A stretch of 21,556 nucleotides of DNA from NCBI GenBank assembly GCA_016926135.1, contig JAFGPH010000535.1:1-21556 (forward strand), read 5' to 3'. This document shows positions 16,406 through 21,556 of this stretch, in pieces. The first letter of the stretch is position 1; the number at the start of each line of letters is the position of its first letter. Under the pieces are notes generated by a model that did not search any database, had not been told where the DNA came from, and worked only from the letters and a program-made list of their open reading frames with translations. Made by a program: the position numbers and the translations under genes. This DNA is from Deltaproteobacteria bacterium. Lineage in GTDB: Bacteria > Desulfobacterota > DSM-4660 > Desulfatiglandales > HGW-15.

Positions 16406-17065
16406 CTAACAGATGAAGACAATCCCTACAGACAAGGCCCTCGGCACTTCTGTAGGGTTAACACTTCTGTAAATCGGATAGACCTCCCAGCCGACCCTGG
16501 TAACCAGTCCGTAGACATCGATCCCTACGGCCTCCATGGACGGCCTGGCCTTGAGGGGGTAAGGACAACTGCCCCCTTCGAGGACGAGGCATTTATCTTG
16601 TCCGCAGAGGGCCCCTCTGCAACTGCCCTGACCAAAGCCCATGGCAAGGTAATATCCACTTCCAAAAGCAAGCGTCTCCAGGCTGCCCGTAACCTCGAAG
16701 CACTTCTTGGTCCAATTCGAGGCTACTTGGCGCTGTATGGATCGTACGGAGAAGTGGTCAACAGGAACGACCTCAAGGGCAAACACTATGGCATGATGGT
16801 ACCGAGACAAGGCCGTTCTCATGAATTCCGCAGAGGGGGTATGGGGTGGGCAAAAGAGGCATTTGGCATAGTTAGGGCAAAGAGGGATGGAGCACTTCAG
16901 TTTGACCCTCTCATCGATTTGCACCCAATCTGCTGGAATGACCTGGGCCATGGATGCACCGAGCTCCAATGTTTTTTGTTTGAAGTGATCGAGATCCTTT
17001 TGGATATGAGCACAAGGGATTTCTGACATGATGACTCGGGACGGACCCAGTTGACCACTCAACAT
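16406..17065 (-). CDS. DUF2284 cysteine-rich putative metal-binding protein
   Basis: About 219 residues with many cysteines arranged as in DUF2284: KCSIPLCPNYAKCLFCPPHTP gives five closely spaced Cys, and GSCRGALCGQDKCLVLEGGSCPYPLKARPS adds more before the family end motif MEAVGIDVYGL. An iron-sulfur or other metal site is likely; the family's reaction is not established to my knowledge. The start at ATG 17065 is chosen for GGGAG eight bases upstream. ATG 17029 (MSEIPCAH) is the next choice and has no clear ribosome site; a TTG at 17146 would extend it by 27 residues and looks less likely. It is the first gene of the unit that leads to the hydrolase, kinase subunit and regulator, with a leader of about 125 bases from the predicted promoter. 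Confidence 0.82.
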   Translation of the reverse strand: MLSGQLGPSRVIMSEIPCAHIQKDLDHFKQKTLELGASMAQVIPADWVQIDERVKLKCSIPLCPNYAKCLFCPPHTPSAEFMRTALSRYHHAIVFALEVVPVDHFSVRSIQRQVASNWTKKCFEVTGSLETLAFGSGYYLAMGFGQGSCRGALCGQDKCLVLEGGSCPYPLKARPSMEAVGIDVYGLVTRVGWEVYPIYRSVNPTEVPRALSVGIVFIC

Positions 17066-17197
17066 CCGCTCTTCTCCCGGAAGACTCGACGCGACCCTCT
17101 GCACAGAATGGGGGTATGGCAGGGCGACCGGGCCCGCAACACCCAAAGGGGGCCTTTACAGAGAGGGCAGGTCGCCCAGGGGGTTTCCCTCCACGCT

Positions 17198-17227
17198 ATT
17201 AAGAACACTTGTTTCCAAATTGTCAAC
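17198..17227 (-). promoter_or_regulatory. Promoter and operator for the DUF2284-hydrolase-kinase-regulator unit
   Basis: Minus-strand GTTGACAA-TTT-GGAAAC covers 17227-17211. TTGACA (17226-17221), a 17-base spacer and CTTAAT (17203-17198) form the promoter. The -10 is moderate (4 of 6). It diverges from the sister site at 17299, leaving 71 bases between the two elements with no gene. Confidence 0.72.
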
Positions 17228-17298
17228 AAAAAACGACCTACGCTGCGACCGTCAAGTTCCGGTTGGCTGGCGGATGAGCAGGGCGGGGATGCTTTTCT

Positions 17299-17328
17299 GT
17301 TGACAAAGAGGAAACAGAGGGCTAGAAG
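17299..17328 (+). promoter_or_regulatory. Promoter and operator for the kinase phosphohistidine subunit
   Basis: GTTGACAA-AGA-GGAAAC covers 17299-17315. TTGACA (17300-17305), a 17-base spacer and TAGAAG (17323-17328, 4 of 6) form the promoter. The element has the same phase relative to the -35 box as its four sisters. The transcript would begin near 17335, about 300 bases before the start codon. Confidence 0.7.
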
Positions 17329-17637
17329 AATAAGACTTCTCCGCAAGAGATTTTTCATTGCCCATTTCTTTTTGACATTCCGAACAGGCGCTCTGAATCC
17401 TGCTCTTCGATCGGGATGTTGGTGGTTTTCCACGGATGAGTGAGTCCGTTGATGTGGGGAGTGTGAGTCGGTATCCCGGCAGGGATCGCCACAGGTGGCA
17501 TCATGTGCTTTCCATCGGTTTTTTGCACTGAGTCTATGCAACGTGAGATCAAGGGGAGTTTGTCTCAGGCATAGACCTGTCAACCCTGAACCACATCCTG
17601 AAGGGATGGGTTCCAAAGTGTGAAAGGAGGAATGAAG
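17329..17637 (+). other. Leader of the kinase phosphohistidine subunit gene
   Basis: About 300 bases without a convincing gene. A stem at 17589-17612 (AACCACATCC against GGATGGGTT, one-base bulge, 5-base loop) sits ten bases before the strong ribosome site AAAGGAGG (17623-17630) and could affect its access. No known riboswitch or terminator is recognised in the rest. Confidence 0.4.
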
Positions 17638-19320
17638 ATGTTGCACCCGGCGTACGATCTTACCTTCTATGAATTCGATGATGAGCGCGACACGAAAGTC
17701 TGGGATGTCCTCTTGTGCGATCTCGTGCACGGAAAACCTCCTCTGAAACCCCTTTATTTGGGCATTGGCTGGTACTGGTATGTGTACGCCATCTCAAATG
17801 CCGCCGAGACGCTCCACCTTCCCACCACGAAGGGCTGGGGCTATCGTGTGAAGGATGGGTATCTATACCTCACCGCACTGAAAACGACCAAAGAGGAAGC
17901 CAAGGCCCGTGAACCCATATTCAGAGAGAGGATCAAGCCCTTCATAGAGGATTTTGTCGGCATATGGAACCCTCTTAAAGCGGAATTGATGGATACCTAT
18001 AAGAAGTACAAGGAGACGTACAGTCTCGTTGAGTGGAACGACATTCGAAAGCTGAGCAACATAGATCTCCTCAAGTTCTTCCTCGACTACGCCTTTGTCA
18101 TCAACCGCAAGGAAGCCGAAATTCACATGCTCACGTTGGTGGCTACCAACTATATCAACGGACTGTTCCAGCAGATGTGGTATGAGCTTTTCGGCAAGCA
18201 GGCTCCCATCGATCCGGACTTCAGTGCTCTCATGACCGGTTTCGAGGCGCAGGACGCCCTGGTGAACAGGGAATTGTGGAAAATCTCAAGAAAGGCCCAT
18301 GAGTGGGGCCTGGATAAGGCCTTCGAGAACGAAAACAATGAGACGGTGCTCAGAGAACTTGAGAAAAGCGATCAAGGCAAGAAATGGTTGAAGGTCTATC
18401 ATGAATTTCTCATGGAGCATGGATGGCGATGTGAGCGGATGCATGCCTACGATAATCCTGCATGGATCGAAAAACCCTCCTTGGCCATCGGGCGGGTTAA
18501 GTTGTATATGCATCGCGAGGTTTTCCCTTTTGATACGGAACGAAAGCGTCTCCTGGAGAAGAGGGAAAGAACGGAAAAGGAGGTGCTGACCAGGTTGGCT
18601 CCCGAGCAGAGGGAGTGGTTTGGCACCTTGATGAAATCGGCCCAAAAGTCCGGGTTTTGGAGCGAGGATCACACCTATTTCTGTGATTTCTATGTCGGGG
18701 CTCTGGGCCGGTGTATCGTCACCGAGATCGGAAGGCGTTTTGCCGAGGCCGGGTGCATCGATTCCCCTGAGGACATCCATTTCCTTCATGCCCATGAGAT
18801 CAGGAAGGCGGCCGTGCCTATGGGAGATGTCAACCTGAGGCCTTATGTGGAGCGAAGGAAGGAGGCCTGGGAAAAGGCCTTGAAGTCGGATCCGCCCACC
18901 TTTTTGGGGAACATAGAAAAGGCGGGTGAGGTATTGAAAAGCGATCCCACGCTCTCCGTATCTACCCAACTCCCCATTGTGAGGGAAGAACTGAAGGCGG
19001 ATCTCTACGGCGCTGCTGCCGCTCCCGGAATGGTTGAAGCGACGGCCAGGGTTATCATGGAGGCGAGACATCTCTCCGAACTAAAAAGCGGAGAGATCCT
19101 CGTCGCCCCCGGGACCTCCGCGGCGTGGACGGTGGCCTTCAGTTTCATTAAGGGTCTCATCACCGACGGCGGCGGTGCGCTGTCTCACCCTGTCATTATG
19201 GCAAGGGAGTATGGGATCCCTTGTGTCGCGGGATGCTTACAGGGAACCCAAAAGATCAAAACGGGACAGAAGGTCAGGATCGACGGAGACTTGGGTGTCG
19301 TTTACCTCCTGGATAAATAG
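17638..19320 (+). CDS. PEP-synthase-like phosphohistidine and substrate subunit (phenylphosphate synthase alpha-like)
   Basis: A 560-residue protein. The C-terminal 85 residues are a PEP-utilising mobile domain: SGEILVAPGTSAAWTVAF, then GGALSHPVIMAREYGIPCV with the phosphorylatable His517. The first 450 or so residues are helix-rich and Trp/Tyr-rich with no ATP-grasp or PEP barrel, as in PpsA of phenylphosphate synthase and the substrate domain of rifampicin phosphotransferase. It would take a phosphoryl group from ATP via the partner at 14571 and pass it to the substrate bound by the helical domain. ATG 17638 lies seven bases after AAAGGAGG; a GTG at 17620 and ATG at 17632 are badly placed. 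It is transcribed away from the partner's unit from a matched operator-promoter. The substrate is unknown. Confidence 0.85.
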   Translation: MLHPAYDLTFYEFDDERDTKVWDVLLCDLVHGKPPLKPLYLGIGWYWYVYAISNAAETLHLPTTKGWGYRVKDGYLYLTALKTTKEEAKAREPIFRERIKPFIEDFVGIWNPLKAELMDTYKKYKETYSLVEWNDIRKLSNIDLLKFFLDYAFVINRKEAEIHMLTLVATNYINGLFQQMWYELFGKQAPIDPDFSALMTGFEAQDALVNRELWKISRKAHEWGLDKAFENENNETVLRELEKSDQGKKWLKVYHEFLMEHGWRCERMHAYDNPAWIEKPSLAIGRVKLYMHREVFPFDTERKRLLEKRERTEKEVLTRLAPEQREWFGTLMKSAQKSGFWSEDHTYFCDFYVGALGRCIVTEIGRRFAEAGCIDSPEDIHFLHAHEIRKAAVPMGDVNLRPYVERRKEAWEKALKSDPPTFLGNIEKAGEVLKSDPTLSVSTQLPIVREELKADLYGAAAAPGMVEATARVIMEARHLSELKSGEILVAPGTSAAWTVAFSFIKGLITDGGGALSHPVIMAREYGIPCVAGCLQGTQKIKTGQKVRIDGDLGVVYLLDK

Positions 19321-19338
19321 GTTCCGGGTTCAAGGTTC

Positions 19339-19410
19339 AGGGCTCACGGCTCACGGGAATTCAAGAGGAAACGATTTGTTCCTTGGGCCGTGTGCCTTGA
19401 GCCCTTTTTT
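19339..19410 (+). terminator. Rho-independent terminator after the kinase subunit gene
   Basis: Arms AGGGCTCA (19339-19346) and TGAGCCCT (19398-19405) pair perfectly and run into six T residues (19405-19410). Additional inner pairing is possible between CGGC and GCCG and between GGAAAC and GTTCC. The loop is long, so strength is uncertain. The 5' side lies in a short imperfect direct repeat (GGTTCAAGGTTCAGG, then CTCACGGCTCACGG). It marks the end of the cluster on the plus strand. Confidence 0.62.
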
Positions 19411-19442
19411 CGGTCTCCCCACCACCCCATTGCTCCATCCTT

Positions 19443-20336
19443 TCAGAACCCCCTCATCCATTCCGGCTTGAGTCCGATTTTCCCCTGAAGGGCTCCATCG
19501 ATGAGGTGAAGGGCTTCCTGTTTCCCCTCCGGGAGCCGCACCATCACGGGAAGGTAATTGGATGCATGGTTAGAGGCGAAAACACCGTTACTCAAGTCCG
19601 TGTGGGCGAGCATCTCCCTCATCTCACTGAGCATCCCCATCGCATCGGGCAGATCCAGAGCGCCCGTCTCTAAGTCCCGCCAAAAGGGCGTGCCGGGAAT
19701 GGGTATCACGGTGAGGGCCGCAACATGGTCAGGATCCATAGCGCTCAACAGCTCTCCGGTAGCCCTGGCATGGTCAAGGGACCTGTCCCGGCCTGCGATT
19801 CCGAGAAGGACCGTGGCTATGAGTCGCATCCCGGCGCCCTTGATCTTTCTTCCCATCTCGGCACATTGCCGGGCGCTGGAACCCTTTGTGATCCTCTTGC
19901 GGACTTCGTCATCTCCGCTCTCAACACCGAGATAGATCCTGTCCAGTCCCTTCCCCCTTAGCTCGCTCAATTCCCTGGAGGATTTGCGACCAATGCTTTT
20001 GGTATTGGCGTAGGAGCCGATGCCTTTGACCCAGGGAAGGTGATCATGGACCTTGTCAAGGATCCACAGGAGCTTCTTCTGCGGAATGATCAGCGCATCG
20101 CCGTCCATAAGAAAGAGCCTGTCCTGGTTCTTCATGTATTCTGATGCGAACAGGATATCGCTCAGGATGACGTCGTCGCTTTTTATCCGGAAGGGCTTAT
20201 CCTTGTATGTGCCGCAGAAAGTGCACTGGTTGTGTGAGCAGCCCAGAGTCACCTGAAGCAGAATACTCAATGCCTCCGGCGGCGGCCGGATACAATTCCC
20301 TTCGTAGTGCATGCCCTCTTGCGATATCGGATCCAC
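19443..20336 (-). CDS. Radical SAM protein
   Basis: A radical S-adenosylmethionine enzyme of about 297 residues. The cluster motif is GCSHNQCTFCGTYK, the form seen in a group of uncharacterised radical SAM proteins that open with MHYEG-I-RPP-EA-S-LLQVT, as here. Later segments (GLDRIYLGVESGDDEV, VTVIPIPGTPFW-type strand) are standard for the barrel. The start is uncertain: GTG 20336 is chosen for AAAGGA five bases before it. ATG 20312 fits the family N-terminus but has poor spacing, and GTG 20396 overlaps an AT-rich possible -10 (TATTAT at 20385-20380). It lacks the cluster's operator, and its stop lies 33 bases beyond the terminator of the convergent kinase gene. Function unknown; membership of the pathway is doubtful. 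Confidence 0.85.
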   Translation of the reverse strand: MDPISQEGMHYEGNCIRPPPEALSILLQVTLGCSHNQCTFCGTYKDKPFRIKSDDVILSDILFASEYMKNQDRLFLMDGDALIIPQKKLLWILDKVHDHLPWVKGIGSYANTKSIGRKSSRELSELRGKGLDRIYLGVESGDDEVRKRITKGSSARQCAEMGRKIKGAGMRLIATVLLGIAGRDRSLDHARATGELLSAMDPDHVAALTVIPIPGTPFWRDLETGALDLPDAMGMLSEMREMLAHTDLSNGVFASNHASNYLPVMVRLPEGKQEALHLIDGALQGKIGLKPEWMRGF

Positions 20337-20443
20337 GGATTTCCTTTCTGCTGCTTTCGAACAGGATTCTATCGCTCCAATAATAAAAATTGACACCTTC
20401 GTAAAAAGCCGTCAAAAATTGGTTTTCGACCGGACTTTAAGTC

Positions 20444-21217
20444 TCAAGTTCGTGTTGATCGTCCCTGGTATCTGGGCTTTCTTCCCTCGGCCAGTGCGCG
20501 GAGTCCTTCTTGGTACTCTTCAGCGTGAAGCATCTCTTCAAAGAAGGCCAGTTCCAGGCGCAACCCATCTTCCAGAGTCATGTCCCTTCCGCGAATCATG
20601 GCCTCTTTTGCCCTTTGAATGGCGATAGGGCCCTTTTCACAGATTTTCGCCGCCCATTCCCTGGCTGTCGGCAGCAGGTGATCCGGTGGAACCACCTTAT
20701 TGACGAGCCCCAGGCGATAGGCCTCCTCGGCACTCATGGGAACGCCCAGAAAGATCACCTCTGCGGCCTTGGCCGGCGAGACCAAACGCGGCAGTCTCTG
20801 CGTGCCTCCCCAGCCTGGGATGAGTCCCCGCCCGGCCTCAGGTAGTTGGAGGGTTGCGGTCTCAGAAACGATGCGAATATCGCAGGCAAGGGCTATCTCC
20901 ACACCGCCGCCCCTGGCTGGGCCGTTGACAGCAGCGATCAGGGGCTTCCAGATCTCGAGGCCCCTCGTGATACTGGGGGGGGCCTGAAAGGAGCCTTCGG
21001 CCCAGGGGATCAACAGCTTTTCATGGTGGGCGCCGTCCGAAAAGGACTCGCCCGATGCGGTGATGATGGCGACCAGGCTTTCGGGATCGTCTCGAAAGCG
21101 CAGTAGCGCGTCGCTGAGACCCGTGAAGATGTCGGCATCGATGCGGTTGCGTGTATCGGGACGATTGAGGGTGATTAGTGTGATTCGATCCTCCTTCTGG
21201 TAAAGAACGGCAGGCAT
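20444..21217 (-). CDS. Enoyl-CoA hydratase/isomerase family protein (crotonase)
   Basis: A 257-residue crotonase, the usual length. Both catalytic glutamates of enoyl-CoA hydratase are present: Glu107 in GGGVEIALACDIRI and Glu127 in LPEAGRGLIPGWGGTQRLPR. The oxyanion-hole segment reads SFSDGAH where GAD is usual, so the Asp is replaced by His; substrate specificity may differ. Hydration of an enoyl-CoA is the most likely reaction. A very strong AAAGGAGGG precedes the ATG, and a good promoter lies 36 bases upstream. It is codirectional with the radical SAM gene, whose predicted start lies about 107 bases after its stop. It does not carry the 17-bp element of the cluster, so any part in the same pathway is conjectural. 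Confidence 0.92.
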   Translation of the reverse strand: MPAVLYQKEDRITLITLNRPDTRNRIDADIFTGLSDALLRFRDDPESLVAIITASGESFSDGAHHEKLLIPWAEGSFQAPPSITRGLEIWKPLIAAVNGPARGGGVEIALACDIRIVSETATLQLPEAGRGLIPGWGGTQRLPRLVSPAKAAEVIFLGVPMSAEEAYRLGLVNKVVPPDHLLPTAREWAAKICEKGPIAIQRAKEAMIRGRDMTLEDGLRLELAFFEEMLHAEEYQEGLRALAEGRKPRYQGRSTRT

Positions 21218-21252
21218 GGCTCCCTCCTTTGAATGGCTCTGATGGAGCAGGG

Positions 21253-21281
21253 ATTATAGTTGAAGAGAGAATCCCAATCAA
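21253..21281 (-). promoter_or_regulatory. Sigma-70-type promoter for the crotonase gene
   Basis: Minus strand TTGATT (21281-21276), a 17-base spacer, and a perfect TATAAT (21258-21253). The transcript would start near 21246, about 30 bases before the ATG at 21217. It has no GGAAAC in the spacer, unlike the five cluster promoters. Confidence 0.72.
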
Positions 21282-21556
21282 GAAGGTCTTCCCATCCCAA
21301 ATCCACCGTCAACTTTTAGGCACTCTGAGCGATGGCGTTCTTTGAGGATGATGGCCGATGGGGGGTGGTCTCTCAGGACCGCAACTGATCTTTTACGTTG
21401 CCGGTAACCGCCCCGTAGTATCGAATTACCGTTGCAGGGACAGGGCTGTAGCCCGTTTTGGGAGTCGCAGCCTGGGGCTTCTTGTGGGAAACGCAGAATG
21501 GGGGTCCCGTGTTGGAGGCATGGGAGAAATAGTTGCGGCCTGTACGACCACCCCCC
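21282..21556. other. Right-end sequence without a recognised gene
   Basis: I see no convincing reading frame, RNA gene or repeat here. Frames on both strands are short and without a good ribosome site. It may be the upstream region of a gene beyond the window. A GTCAAC at 21307-21312 does not have the other half of the cluster operator. Confidence 0.4.

Noticed and set aside
17576..17583. Possible sixth operator half site (CTGTCAAC)
   Set aside because: The GTTTCC half at the required spacing is absent, and it is not positioned as a -35 box for a visible promoter.
14571..19320. Assignment as phenylphosphate synthase for phenol degradation
   Set aside because: The architecture matches, but no UbiD-type carboxylase or third PpsC-like CBS protein is in the window; similarity alone does not fix the substrate.
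1..21556. CRISPR array, insertion sequence, tRNA or rRNA genes
   Set aside because: No regularly spaced repeats, transposase, terminal inverted repeats or recognisable structural RNA were seen on either strand.

Overview
The window looks like a catabolic gene cluster from an anaerobic bacterium, most likely a sulfate-reducing or syntrophic Desulfobacterota (deltaproteobacterial) lineage. That placement is an inference from gene content (branched-chain-type ABC importer, split biotin carboxylase and carboxyltransferase, an HMG-CoA-synthase-like/DUF35 fusion beside a thiolase, a phenylphosphate-synthase-like split kinase, XRE-cupin regulator, DUF2284 and DUF169 proteins). No rRNA or tRNA marker is present to confirm it.

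Layout. At 1-3522 (minus strand) lies an importer operon: substrate-binding protein, LivH, LivM and the start of LivG, which runs off the left edge. At 3913-7148 (minus) are a biotin carboxylase and a biotinyl carboxyltransferase whose genes overlap by one base. At 7483-13942 (plus) are a low-molecular-weight phosphatase-like protein, an HMG-CoA-synthase-like/DUF35 fusion, a thiolase, a frameshifted small gene, a DUF169 protein and an acyl-CoA ligase. Converging on it at 17065-13952 (minus) are DUF2284, an isochorismatase-fold hydrolase, a PEP-synthase-type ATP-binding subunit and an XRE-cupin regulator. At 17638-19320 (plus) is the matching phosphohistidine/substrate subunit of the kinase, followed by a terminator. 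The right end holds a radical SAM gene and a crotonase, which appear to lie outside the cluster.

The main new observation is a 17-bp element, GTTGACAA-N3-GGAAAC (one copy has GTTGACAG), found five times. Each copy is intergenic, and each supplies the -35 box (TTGACA) of a predicted promoter with the conserved GGAAAC inside the spacer. The five sites stand before all five transcription units of the cluster and tie importer, carboxylase, thiolase/ligase operon and both kinase halves into one predicted regulon. The XRE-cupin protein, encoded in one of these units, is the natural candidate regulator. The crotonase has a good promoter without the element, so the regulon seems to end near 19.4 kb.

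Working model (inference): a substrate is imported and phosphorylated by a two-subunit PEP-synthase/phenylphosphate-synthase-like enzyme, carboxylated by a biotin enzyme with an altered active site, activated to a CoA thioester and cleaved by the thiolase in a complex with the HMG-CoA-synthase-like/DUF35 protein. The logic would suit a ketone or enolisable compound turned into a beta-keto acid. Several parts carry unusual active sites: the carboxyltransferase has Glu where the metal-binding carbamyl-lysine should be, and the HMG-CoA-synthase-like protein lacks the expected Glu, Cys and His. Standard names such as pyruvate carboxylase or HMG-CoA synthase are therefore probably wrong here. The substrate is unknown.
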